Source: Tubiluchus corallicola (Eukaryota > Priapulida > Priapulimorpha > Priapulimorphida > Tubiluchidae). Taken from it: a DNA stretch of 64,000 bases. Below the pieces are notes generated by a model. The model saw only the letters and a program-made list of their open reading frames with translations. It did not search any database and was not told the DNA's origin. Numbering within the stretch: position 1 is the stretch's first letter; every line of letters begins with the position of its first letter. A program made the translations under genes and the position numbers. The stretch spans positions 1,114,066 to 1,178,065 of the forward strand of contig JAQGDQ010000011.1 in NCBI GenBank assembly GCA_030141605.1, read 5' to 3'. Shown in pieces: positions 1 through 35,700 of the stretch.

Positions 1-474
1 AATAAAGACAAGTCTTAGCTGTAAAGCAAACAAAATTTGCCTCAGGTGTCATCCATGTACATTTTCTACTAATATAATAGTCACCCCATCAAAATCCAGG
101 GTGGAGTCACAAAAGTTAACAAAACATTACTGACATCTTTTATCAACTTATAAATTTAAATGCATTTTTGAATGTGCTAAATTTCACTACAATACTAACT
201 TAGCTTTTTTCGATATCCCTGAGACCGGGAAACTGTATTAACGTAAATGTAAAATTATTGTCTTAACATTGTAATACATTATTTATTAAATCATGAAAAA
301 TCCACGTCTATAATTAGCATTCCAATAGGCAGGTCATGCTTTTCTTCCCAAATGTTTTGTATTACCTTTCTTTGATGTCCTCTTAATTCAAATAACTTTT
401 AGTTCTTAATTCACATTACTTGTAAATCTCACAGGTAATGCAGCAGCAACATTTTTCAGATGGTCTGTTAAGTC

Positions 475-882
475 GGGATGAGTATTCTCTACCAGAAAGT
501 CAATTTGAATCAAAATGAATTTAAACTTGAAACAAAACAATTTAAGCATTTTCGAATCTGACTCTAATTTAAATTTAGTTTTACACATTTTGGAATAAAT
601 TTTTGAATTGCTGGTAAAAGCAGTCTCACATTGATCATGCATATTACTTGATTTTGTTCTGCAGTAAAAATGCAAATATTTTGTTTAAACGTTTTGCGCA
701 GAAACCACAGCTAAATTGTGTAAATTACATGATGTTTCAATCTTTGTAATGGCAAAGAATATATGTAGATGAAGTGCTGAATTATTAGAATTTATAATTT
801 AGGTTCAAATCAAATTTGAACTAAAAAATTCAATTCGAATATTCAAGCTTGAAGATTAAATGCTCACCCCTACTGTTCATGC
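475..882. mobile_element. hAT-like MITE remnant (family of 15658-15951)
   Basis: The interval from about 628 to the right end near 882 is clearly homologous to the element at 15658-15951, sharing for example the stretch around CATGATGTTTCAA. It ends TGCTCACCCCTA, the expected terminal sequence. The left end is less sure; GGGATGAGTATTC near 475 is a plausible mutated terminus. Confidence 0.55.
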
Positions 883-944
883 AAACAAGTTTTTGTAGCA
901 ATCCAAGAATATGTGTTTCTTTAAAATTATGTCTACATTCTTAC

Positions 945-23542
<22,598 letters not shown>

Positions 23543-23570
23543 CACGTAAATGTCGTAAAAGAACTAAACC
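23543..23570 (-). other. IFT88: IFT88 5' UTR part of first coding exon
   Basis: Directly upstream of the ATG on the minus strand, the sequence reads TCTGTTTCAG (23580-23571), a good splice acceptor. The coding exon therefore probably begins at 23570 with 28 nt of leader, and a non-coding first exon lies further upstream, between here and about 24110. I could not place that exon with certainty. Confidence 0.5.
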
Positions 23571-24111
23571 CTGAAACAGAATTATTAAAAATCAAAATAA
23601 TTTCAAGTTTAGGAAAAACTTTTTATTAAGTAACAAGAAATTGGTGTGCCCATTAATCTAAAAGAACAATGCAGATCTTACACCAGATCATACAGATAGA
23701 TTATACAGCATATCAACAGCAGTATAATAACATAATACTGTGCATACGAAATAAAGTAAGAAAATCAGGAAACCAGTAAATAGAAAAAAATATATTTCGA
23801 AACATCATTAGTGGATTAGATTATAACTGTGATTGCCAGAGTTTCTAAACCATTGCGGGTAATGAATGAGAGAAAGAGGACGATGAAAATAAAAATATTT
23901 CGAAAAACCATACCCGAAATTTCACCACAAGACTGTAAAAATTCACGTGAACTGTCAGTTCAGTTACATTGTTTGTTTAGATCAAACGGTATTCCAAAAT
24001 ATTAAAACTACCATCCACCATGCGTGCAATGTTTTACAAATTTGGATTTCGTAGGCAAAAATGTACAGTCTGCACAAAAACCCCAGAGTGCGAGATATCG
24101 CGAGGTTCAAT
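23571..24111. promoter_or_regulatory. Divergent intergenic interval between IFT88 and ACAT1
   Basis: IFT88 leaves to the left and ACAT1 to the right, so about 0.5 kb must hold both promoters and the IFT88 non-coding first exon. At 24094-24103 the sequence TATCGCGAGG lies just before the proposed ACAT1 ATG. It differs at two positions from TCTCGCGAGA, a palindrome known from bidirectional animal promoters. No TATA box is evident, and I found no convincing RFX X-box, which many ciliary genes carry. Confidence 0.4.
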
Positions 24112-24153
24112 ATGTCTGCCACCTTGTTAAGACCGTTTGTCCCTAAGCAAAGG
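24112..24153 (+). CDS. ACAT1: Proposed ACAT1 exon 1 (mitochondrial presequence)
   Basis: ATG with A at -3, encoding MSATLLRPFVPKQR and then donor GTAATT. The peptide is basic, hydroxylated and free of acidic residues, like a mitochondrial targeting sequence. It ends in phase 0, which fits the next secure exon at 26777. It is shorter than the human leader of about 40 residues, so a further small exon may exist between 24154 and 26776. One basic candidate at 25611-25665 has the wrong phase. Placement rests on position and composition, not homology. Confidence 0.45.
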
Positions 24154-24599
24154 GTAATTGAGCACTTTTGTACTAAATTGTTTTTGATAATTTAGTCACA
24201 AAACATGGTGTATTTTTTCCAATTGCAGAGTAAATTCCGTTTTTTATCATTTCATTTAGCTCAGTTTAATAATGGGTTTGTTTGCCAGTTCCGTTACAAA
24301 TCCAATTAATTACTGCGAATCCTAAATGTCATTTTACAAGATTCAACAAACACTGTTGTACAAATAGTGTCAGGCACTTTAGTAAATTCACGGTCCCAAA
24401 TAACTGGAATAAAATAAGTGCCTACGTAAAAATACACAAAACTTATCTATAGTTTCCAAAAGTACTTGAGAAGAAGTTGCCTTGATTCGTGCTTATAATA
24501 CAGTCGTGATGCTACCACGTCTCATGGTGCAATGGCTGCCTTCCCATTATTTATAATATACTATTTTAATATAGCTGTATGTAATTTAAAACATACACT

Positions 24600-24885
24600 G
24601 TGGTCATTGCCTCCCCTCCTTCTGTCTTCCTATCCTTAATCTTACTATTTTTTCCATTCCATCATGTCTACTAACCCTAACTATTCCTTCATTCACTCAC
24701 TCAGGGTGCCTCAACAAGTAACGCTTTCAAATTTCATGCATCAATTCACTTAATTGGTTAATTTGCTTTCAACAATGATTTTTTACCCAGTATACTGTTT
24801 TTTTCTCATTATATTGTATGTTGATGCATTGTATATGTATTGCTGGAGTGAAATAAATTGATTGATTCATTGATTGATTGCTAAT
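24600..24885 (+). mobile_element. Probable LINE 3' tail
   Basis: Ends GAGTGAAATAAATTGATTGA followed by further TTGA repeats, the kind of short tandem tail that closes many non-LTR retrotransposons. No coding part recognised upstream. In the first ACAT1 intron. Confidence 0.4.
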
Positions 24886-25828
24886 AATTTCATCATGGCC
24901 ATCCATCATTCTCATGAGTAGGCCCATAATCTGGTTGGTATGTTATGCCATCAATATGACATTCTTTTACTTGATGACACGAAAAGATCGAATCTTGATG
25001 CTTACTTAATATGCTTAATCCTTGGTAGGTTGGCTGTCCAGTTTATACAGCAGTCGATAAAACAATCTGATTTTGAATTTTCCTGCTGTTCACCTGCTGT
25101 GACAACATCTTCTGGTAGAGCATTGCAAACTGATATCAATGACTCGAAGAGAGAACGAGTATTTTCTTATATCAGTTCAGCAGTGTGCCTTGAACAGCTT
25201 CACATGATCTCTCAGTTGATCTGAAGTGGCTGACTTAAAAAATTCTCAAAGAACAAGTTCTGTGTATGCCATGCTTAAACTAACATTCCTCCACCAAATC
25301 TGCTGTGTTTCTCTTTTTTTTTATTAAAGCTATTACCTTGGAGGAATCATATGGACAAAGCCGCAAACAACCTTTTTTGTACCATTTGAATTAATGCATT
25401 TTTATATTTGCAACATAATATGGATGCAATTGTTAAAGACATTATCTCTGTTTCGTGTGTTTCTTCTCTTTTAAAGAGAGTTACTTGCAATATGGAGTTT
25501 GTTTTTCGACTAAAACCTATGTAGGATACTGACGTTGGTGTTTATTTTTATTGCTGTAATTTGTACTGTAGAGTCACACAGTACATAGTATATTGACTAA
25601 ATTTGCAGACATGCACCTTTGGATTGCAAAGAAGCTTGAAGCACATAGCAGGACTAAATGCAAGTATATGCCATACTTTTACTTGAGCGTACCAGCAACT
25701 TTTTCTTCAGACAAGTTGCCGGTGTTCCACATATAAATAGTTCATATTGTACACAGGTTTGTTACATTATATATTCAACTTAATATCCTTCAATGAGTAC
25801 CAATCCCCTAGCCTGAGTGGTAACTGGT

Positions 25829-26554
25829 AGGGTTGTCACATTTACACTTGTAAACGGAAGCGTTTAGTTTAGTCCGTCTAAACATTTACTGATTTTTGTA
25901 GATGATAAATGGTTTCGGTAATCGTCCCAGTGATAACAATGGTATGATGTTATGACTTTATTATGGCCGTGTAGTTACTGCTACATGCCTACACTTATTG
26001 CTACAATGCGCTTGTAAATTAAACTGATAAGAACACAGCCATGCGAAACTGCTACTGTTTGCTATTCCAAGGCTGACCCATTATAATTAATAACTAGCTG
26101 GTTATATTTTCCAACCTGGAATGTGTAGTGCAGGGGAAATTCTTGCATAAATTGGTTTAAAATTTTCACATTATGTACGAGATTACACACATTACATAGT
26201 TAAAACAAATGAGAATGTGCCAGGTTGTCAGGTTATTAGTGTAATAACCATTCCGTCATTGTGGTGAGTCTTTATTATAGCGTCTAGTCATTAGAGTGAT
26301 TGAAGTCATTAGACAGGCATTTCAAGCTAAATCATGATGATAAAAGCACATGTTATTATCATTTCCAACTCAGTTTAATTAATCGTGACAGGGAATGAAT
26401 ATATTCCCATGATTCAGATAGTAATTTGTATCTCCTCCTTCCTAGTTCTCCTAACATACATTTAATAATTAAACATCATGTTAACTGAATCATTTTGTTT
26501 AGTAAGCATCGTATAAACGTTTAGCAAACTTAATAAACATGACAGCCTTAGTTA
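25829..26554. mobile_element. Possible hAT-like element
   Basis: Left TAGGGTTGTCACATTTACAC and reversed right TAAGGCTGTCATGTTTATTA look like diverged TIRs, each followed by a TAAACG block about 20-25 bp inside. Flanking duplication is weak. Non-coding. Confidence 0.45.
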
Positions 26555-26776
26555 TTGCCTGGTATAAACAGTAGAAGCCTATAGAATTCTGAGGTAGCTT
26601 AGATATAGTAGAACAGCACTGGATAAACTCCAGTGACATTTGACTCTCAGACACACAAAAGTTGGCTTTTTGAAGTCTTTTATTGCTAGTGTGTCGGACT
26701 ACACAGTAATATTATTTGATATGGTACGAGTTATTTCCTGTATATCAGTTCTAATGTCAAGCAATGTACATTCTAG

Positions 26777-29700
26777 GATGTAGTGATTGTCAGTGGCGTA
26801 AGAACACCCATTGGATCTTTCAGAAGTTCTCTTGCAAAAGTTAGAGCAACACAGCTTGGTGCTGTTGCAATACAAAATGCTGTGGAAAGAGCTGGTAAGT
26901 AGTGCAACTGATGCACTAATTTTCGTGCCTTAGAGCAGCATTCTTTTGTTTATTTTTATGAAGGATAATGCAAAAATTCCTTTTCGGTTACACTCGCCAA
27001 ATTGTTTATCATCTGCAATTATTTTGAAAGCTGCAGCTAGTGTCTGGCCGATTGAATTCATAAAGTCGGAATTAATCAATTAGTAAACTGTAGTATAAGG
27101 AAAACCACATGTTACATGACACATATATTAAATAAATTAAAATATTCATAAGATATACAGAACAGCCGTGTGACCACTAAAGATGTGTATGGGTGTCATT
27201 TTTTGGAACCTGCATTACAGAAAAACAAGTCAGTATTAAAGCCTGAGGAGTTATCTGGGAAGTTAGGCTTGTTTCGATGTTTGCGAAAAATATTAGGATT
27301 TAGTAGTAAGGGTGCGTTAAGTGCTTTGTGTAATTAGTAAAATCATTTTAAAGCCACGATCATTTTACACTCGGGTATTCCCATTTTGAATGTCCATTCT
27401 TTCACCAGTGACATCATTCATCGACCGAAGAAAAGCAGTGCACTGTCAATTTCCCTCAAAACAATATGTTTTTGCAAAAAATTAGGTAGCTGCTTTTGTG
27501 ACATTTTTGCACGAAGATTAGGTAAGCTGCAAAAGTTTTAATTAAGAAGCTCATGCTTAAAGAAAGCCACGATGCGCTTATGAAAAATCACGAAGTCCTT
27601 CAGTTACGTGATAACTGTCAAGTGAATGGTGGCTACACCTGGCCGTGCCTGAAAATCTCTGTACAGCGATAGTATAAATTAACCTTATGCTTTATTGAGA
27701 GTTTTCAAAATTTCTTTGTGATATATTTCTAAGTTTAAATGATAAGATTAAAATGGACCAAAGATGCTAAGCGATTTGTCCTTTCCTTTAAACTACAGAT
27801 TTTAACAAGATTTTAATAGTTCATAACACCATGAAAAAACTAGACTGGTGTTCACTAAAATCAGCTTCCGATAACAAAATGGATATTAACTGCCACATAT
27901 GCAAGAATCTGACTGGAAAAAACATACAAGCCTAAATCAAAACAGGTCGTTACTTGAATGGAATTTATTACTGAAATTCGGACTAAATTCTGTTAGAGCA
28001 CAGTTCTACTAAAGTTATTTAATCAAACTTTGAGATAAAGAAATGGCTAATTTTATTCTCTGAAGTTTCTCCTGTCATCTCCTTAACTTTGTCTGCATTT
28101 TCAGGCATTCCAAAAGAAGAGGTGAAGGAAGTGTATATGGGTTGTGTGATCCAGGGCGGATTGGGGCAAGCGCCAGGCAGGCAGGCCACTTTGGCTGCGG
28201 GCTTGGACATAAGCACTCCCACGACAGTCGTGAATAAAGTCTGCGCATCGGGAATGAAATCCATCATGATGGCAGCACAGAGTTTAATGTGTGGAAGCCA
28301 GGTCAGTCATCACTTTTGCAGTGATGCTTCACACTTACACTGAGAGCCCAGTGAAATGTTACAGTCATTGTTTTGCAGTTGATTGTAAATCAGTTTGTCT
28401 CTTTTTCTGAAGGCATTAATAGGGTAATGTTTTTATTCTTATTCTGTTAGTCCTAATTGCGTGTAAGAATATTGAGAACACATACATGTAAGTAAATTAA
28501 TTAGAACTTATCTTCATGCTGATTGTAGCTATCAAAACAAGGAGGATTTTTTCAATCTATGTCCTTTCGTATTTTAAACAAAAACATTTTCGTATACAAA
28601 AAAGATCACCAACACAAGTCTGAAGGGAAAAATGCCTCCTATGACAACTGTAACTGCTTTGCTGTCCAATAACTCATTTAATATTTGTTAGCGCAGAGAG
28701 CGTGCTCACTGATCGTCAACGTAAACACGTAACTCGAAATACACAGACATTTATTAACAATATGATCTCAGTAAACGCAGTTAAGTTTTATAAACATTGT
28801 TTGAGACGTTGACCTGAGCACGTGTTCTTTGTCTATAATCTCAGCTCGGCGTGAGGAACAATGCCTGCAAAACAATGTTAGACATTTAGGTGTTAGAAAA
28901 TTACATCTTCACATCATCTGCTAGGCAGAATGCTAACTCACTGCAGTCACATTAACCTTCATTCTGTGAGCGACGTGTTGAAACACATCATTAATAGCGC
29001 ATTTATTCTACAATCTCTCCTAATGTGTGTATGCTATAAATCCTGTGTGTTTATAACTGAAACATTGGACTCATTATTATGAATTTCAATCTCAGAATAA
29101 ATAAAATGTCAAGAAGGATGCATTTTAACATTATCTATTGAAAGTAAAAAAAAACATATCTGCGTAGTCGTCATCTAGGTCCTTCTACGTTCTAAAACAT
29201 CGCACATTCCACCTGTTGATGCCATGCATTCCTGCTCACCTCTGCCGCCACTGCCCACAATGCATCATTCCTCAAATCTAGAGTTGTAGTTGTTTTCGCA
29301 CTTTCAGTGTTCAATGAAAAAAAACTTTGACCAGCAAGTAATGCCAAAAAGAGTTACAGAAATAAATTCAAAAGATTTTTTTGACTGAGCAATATTCAAA
29401 ATTAGGTTGCACTTACAAATTAATAACAACTCTTTACTTGCTGGTGGAAGGTTTTTCCCATTACATCGAAAATTACAGCATGGATTGCCAAAATGTCTGA
29501 AATATCTGTTTTTTCATCTTAATTACAATAAACAGTGTTAAAATACATGCTTTTAGTCGCCTTATTGATCCCTGTGTTTTTAACAAGGAACAGAACCATT
29601 AAAAACAATCAAAAACTCACTGTGTTTAGAAACTAGTTTTGGGTAATTCATTTTCAGGATGTGATGGTCGCTGGTGGAATGGAAAGTATGTCTCATGCTC

Positions 29701-32700
29701 CATTCATCATGACTCGAGATGTGCCTACATATGGCGGAGTCCACCTTACGGATACGGTTCTTTCTGACGGTCTCACTGATCCGTATCACAACATTCACAT
29801 GGTACAGTATGAACGCATATTCTTGAAAGCCAACCTTTTGCAAACCAAAACTATTATGTTAACTGCAGTGATAGTTTAAGACATCAGTGATCAAGCAAAG
29901 TCTTTGAAAGTATGCTGAAGGTACAGGTTCTTATTTCTTCGCACCCAAAAATGCATTGATTTAGAGATGTGCCACCTTATAATGCTTCGTGTGTCTTATC
30001 AATGGATTTCACCATGCTGTACGTAATATTCTATTACTATTACTGTTTACCTGCTGCTCACAGTTTGGTCCGATTAGCCTTAAACTGACAAAAGCTAGAC
30101 AACCCTTAAGCAATTTAGCATTGTAGTGTACACTAATATTAAAGGAAAACTGGATACAATCTTAAACTATAGCTCAAAACAATATACTCTATAAAATATT
30201 GAAAGGAAGCATACTATTTTTTCCAGAATGACTTATGTGAAAGAATTATTACCATAGAAATGAAATTTCGCATTCGTGCTGCTCATTCCATTGCATGCAT
30301 TTCGCCATTCTCTAGTTAGATGGGCACTAGCGCGTCTGTCTCGGAAACGCATTGCACAAAAAACTGGTGCAAGATCTCTCAGTTTAATGGTGTTCGGTTG
30401 TGATGTAATGCAAAGTTCAAAACCTCACGAGTGAGCGCAGTGCTCAGTAAACTCGAAATTTAAATTTTTGTTTTTAACATTTGACGTGTTTTTGTATATC
30501 ACACTGAATGTTGTGCTGTAGCACTGTACATCAATTTAAACTTTTGCAAACATGTACATTGTGCTCATGGAATTTTATGCTGTTGAAAATTATTTTCACT
30601 TGTGATGTCATCAATAGTTGGGCTTGCCTCCAGTTAATTAAGTTTGTAACATATTATTTAATTATGAAAAACACTTTGGCATTACTATGGATGTTAAAAT
30701 GTATACTTTTTACTGTTCTTTAAAATTGGGTAGGATATGAAAAATTATATCATTTTCCTTTAACTAATAATCCTCCTACTTTCAAAATGCTGAACTAGCA
30801 GCAATATCATAGGCCATATTCTTGTGTATAAACGTATTTTAATAAGAGCTATAACATGAGGTCATATGCCAGATAAAACTTGTCAGACGTGATATTCTTG
30901 CCTGACACCCTCCAGTTTACTTACCAGGGCCAGTGTTGCTCAACTTCCACGATAGGCACACAACCGTGACCACTCATCTTTCTTCCTTCACTTTTAAAGA
31001 GCGTTTGTGACATTTCAGGGTGTGTGTGGTGAACACACGGCTGAGAAAATGAAGATAACACGTGAAGAGCAGGACGATTTTGCGATCGAAAGTTACAGAA
31101 GGTCCACTGAGGCCTGGAAGAATGGAGTGTTTAAAGATGAGGTTGTTCCTGTTTCTGTGCCAGCTGGAAAGGGCAAACCAGACGAGATCGTTAATGAGGA
31201 TGAAGAATTTAAAAAGTAAATATAAAACTGCATAAAACTTGTAAATTTAAACTACAGCGTTGACCGTTAGGCACAGCCATTTTGAACAAGTTCAGCTGAC
31301 ATTGCATAAAGTTTGAAAAAATAATCAGAATATTCTTAGGACACTCCTTGCTAACCAAGCAAAAATATAAATTAATTTACATTGTCAATAAGATCAGTAA
31401 TATGTTTTTGGTGAATTAGTGTTGCACAGTGGGATGGCAATGCAGTGCCATTTTATATTACTAAGAGTTTTCCCTTACATAAGCTTTTCAAACTGGTAAA
31501 CATAATGCTAAGTAATATCATAATGTATGGAAAGTTCTTTGGTATATAATTTAAAATTCCCTTTTCTTCCCCTTGGATTTTTTTCATAATCGAAAGGCAT
31601 GGTAATCGTACGGCACACCTAATTATGGTATATTAATTAACCAGTATTACTGTAGCTGTAGCTGTAGCTGTAGCTGTGTTGCTACTGTTGCTGTAACTGT
31701 GTTGCTACTGTAGCTGTAGTTGTTGCTGAAGCTGTGTTGTTGCCGTTGCTGTACCTGTGTTGTTGCTGCTGCTGTAACTGCGTTGCTATATTTGTATTCC
31801 AGTAATTATTGTTGTTGTTATTGAGGAAGAAGATTGTACCATAAAGTTTTGGCTTTACTGCTGTCCTAATATTTATAGCAAACAATTCACCTTTTTCGTG
31901 TTTTTAGGTTTAAACCTGAGAAAGTTAAGACCTTAAGGGCTGTATTCAAGAAAGAAGGAGGAACTGTAACAGCCGCAAATGCTAGCAAATTGAATGATGG
32001 TGCCGGTGCCGTTGTAGTAATGACGGCTCAGGCAGCCGCTAGACTCAACGCTAAACCTCTTGCAAGGATACTAGGTTTGTATTTTGCAGCGTTTTCAATT
32101 TTTTTAGATATCGTAGAAATTTTGAGCTTTGCATTTTTTGCATAGTTTTTTCTAAGTCAATTTATACATTCACTCACACAGTGAAAACATGTCACACACG
32201 TTGAAACTGCAGCCTGCAGTCATCATCAGTGATAGATTACACAAACAAACAACCAGTATTATAAGCATAATCTACAGTATAGAAATTTTACTGTACTGTA
32301 TCTCTTCCTTCTATACACGGCTGTTAATTCATTTCATCTTTGGTTTCCTTGTAAACACGTAATTAGTGAATTTCTGTACAGTAGCTTCTCCCTATAAAAC
32401 TGGTTCTTGTTTGTGTAATCTATCACTGAAGATGACTGCAAGGTGCAGTTGAAATGTTTTTCATTGATTGGTGAAATTGTTTACCTTGGTAAGTGCAATT
32501 TGCACGTTGAAAACACACATCTGATCGTAAAGATGCTTTTATTCTATGTACAAGATTCTTATGAAAACGTCTTCTTCCTTATTGAACTTGCCAAAATGAC
32601 TCATTGATCCGTTGATTCAAAATTAGGTTATGTTTTGAGTACCAATTTGAGTACAAAAATACCCAAGATGCCTTAGTTCTGAATTTAAATTTACTTTTTA

Positions 32701-35700
32701 AATTTTGGTTTGTGAACTGAATGGTACATCTGGGTGACTTGAAGAATGAGAAAAGGCAATTTTAAAGTATGCCCCAAAAACTTTCCATACAAAGTTATAT
32801 TACGTAGCATTATGGTTACCCGTTTAAAATACTTATATAACTAGGAAAAAATTCTTAGTAATTTAAAATGTTCATGCCACCTGACCATCATGACACCGAC
32901 TCACCTTTCCAGTGTGCTCCAAAAACGTATTTTTAACCTTAATGACAAGATACAGTAATTTATACTTTTGCTTAGTTCATGAAGAGTGTGCCAATGATTA
33001 ATGTGCAATTTAAATTTAAATTTAAGAGTTTTATACAGCTTTATTGTTAATGCCAGTCCTGTATGCAATGACAGCATGTAAGTCATACAAGATTTCTACA
33101 GCTACAGCTACAGTAATACTGGTTAATTAATATACCATCATTAGGTGTGCCGTACGATTACCATGCCTTTCGATTACGAAAAAAATCCAATGGGAAGAAA
33201 AGGGAATTTTAAATTATATCCCAAAGAACTTTCCATACATTGTGATATTACTTAGCATTATGCTTACCAGTTTGAAAAGCTTATGTAAGTGAAAACTCTT
33301 AATAATCTAAAATGGCACTGCATCGCCATCGCACTGGACACCACTGATTCACCAAAAACACATTACTGATCTTATTGACAATGTAAATTTGTATTTATAT
33401 TTAAACATTTATATTTTTGCTTAGTTAGCAAGGAGTGTTCTAAGAATGTTCTGATTATTATTTCAAACTTACCACAAGGTTATCTAAACTTATTTCAAAT
33501 GACTTACCGTCGAAATGACTGCGCCTAACAGTCGTCGCAGCAATTTAAATTTGACAGTTTTATATAGCATTATTGTTAATGCCAGTCCTGTATGCAATGA
33601 CAGCATGTAAGTGATACAAGATTTCTACAGCTACAGCTACAGTAATACTGGTTAATTAATATACCATCATTAGGTGTGCCGTACGATTACCATGCCTTTC
33701 GATTACGAAAAAAATCCAATGGGAAGAAAAGGGAATTTTAAATTATATCCCAAAGAACTTTCCATACATTGTGATATTACTTAGCATTATGCTTACCAGT
33801 TTGAAAAGCTTATGTAAGTGAAAACTCTTAATAATCTAAAATGGCACTGCATCGCCATCGCACTGGACACCACTGATTCACCAAAAACACATTACTGATC
33901 TTATTGACAATGTAAATTTGTATTTATATTTAAACATTTATATTTTTGCTTAGTTAGCAAGGAGTGTTCTAAGAATGTTCTGATTATTATTTCAAACTTA
34001 CCACAAGGTTATCTAAACTTATTTCAAATGACTTACCGTCGAAATGACTGCGCCTAACGGTCGTCGCAGCAATTTAAATTTGACAGTTTTATATAGCATT
34101 ATTGTTAATGCCAGTCCTGTATGCAATGACAGCACGTAAGTGATACAAGATTTCAAGATGAATTATTTTAGCTTTATTTATGAACAGTGTTTTTGTTTTC
34201 AAGTGCTTTAACTGTGTTTTTTTCATTTTTAATTTCGCCAGATGTTGAAAAAGTGTGACGAATAAGTTTTTCTCAGTTATAGCAATAACATGACGTCATT
34301 TATTATTGAAAACTAAGAAATCCTGAGTGCTTAATAGTACTTAGCACTATACTGCTGCATTATGTGTTCAAACATGTAACAAATTTTTTAATCTTCAAGT
34401 AATTGTACAAAACAGATAATCCAATAGTAATTTTTATTAGTACTGCATAATACATTGCATTACAGCATAAAACAATGAATTAGTGGTGTCTGAACCATGT
34501 TAAATGAAAAAATTTAATGTACAGAAAGTGATTTACTAGCAGGATCTTGCTTGGGAACTATAAAAAATGAATTAGATAAGGTTCTAGCTGTTAAAACTGT
34601 TAATATTACAATAGCTTGGGCTGCGAGGCATTGTCAAGTGTACACAAATGTGTTGTCTGGTACACTTAACCTTTAACCTTTTTGCGATCATCATCAATCG
34701 CTGCAACTGTGAAAATGCTTATGGGAATCAAATCCTCACCTATACTCAATCTGACATGATGACAATGAAGATGATGGTAATTTTGCATTATCAAATTATT
34801 AATCATGTTACAGGGTGACTTATAGACTGATACAGTTTATTTTGGCTGGGAACAAAGATGGCTTTTTTGGCTTAGGGCTGTCTTGTCTGTATGCTACTGC
34901 CCAACCTTGATGAACATGTAGAGAACCAAGTGGCGCTGCTGAAGCCTCCTCCAGCACTTGCTCAGAGATACAGCAAGGTCCACCTATAAAGTCCATCTTC
35001 AATGCTTGATTATAATATTGCCAAGTGAAAGGAGCTTGTGAAAGCCACAATGGAAAATCATCCATTTCTAATTTATTGAAATGGTTATCTAGGTACTCGT
35101 CCTGCCACATGGATGGTGTATCATTTGGTTCATAATGGTGTGGCATGCCTTCTTCCAAGTGCCGCTCCAGTTTAGGGTACGAAGAAATGTGAGCAAACGG
35201 GTTTCTTTCTTCTTTTTGTATATAAGGAGGAATGTGAGCAAACGGGTTTCTTTCTTCTTTTTGTATATAAGGAAAAAAGACGTTTACCCATCCCGTGACA
35301 TAATTGACCCCACCTGATTCATCTTCTCTGTTATATTTGAAAATCCGAGCCATCCAGTCTTCCAGTGAGGGATCTTTTGGGTTCTGATAACATAGGATCA
35401 ACTTCTTAAGGACTGTCGTTAATCCAGTTTTCCACCACTCCAGATCTGTACCATTGGGCATACCTTGAAACATATTTAATAAATTTTCTGCAGCCTCTTT
35501 TAATTTGATCCAGTCGTTCAACTCTCCCAGTAATGTTACACTTGGTATCCCACACATTGAATACACTTTTAAATCGATGTAAGCCTGTACAACGTCCATC
35601 AAGGAAATGCAGGAAATATCGTTTAGCGTCTCTGTTGTTGTGGTAAATCGTTCACGTATCACTGGCTGTGCACTTTCTTTTAAATTTGCTTCAATAAGTT

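Noticed and set aside
24940-25224. 94-codon plus-strand ORF in the first ACAT1 intron
   Set aside because: No motif or family resemblance, no fitting splice sites for ACAT1; treated as chance or decayed repeat.
25611-25665. Candidate second ACAT1 leader exon (reads TCTFGLQRSLKHIAGLN)
   Set aside because: The peptide looks like a targeting sequence, but the exon ends in phase 1 while the next secure exon needs phase 0.
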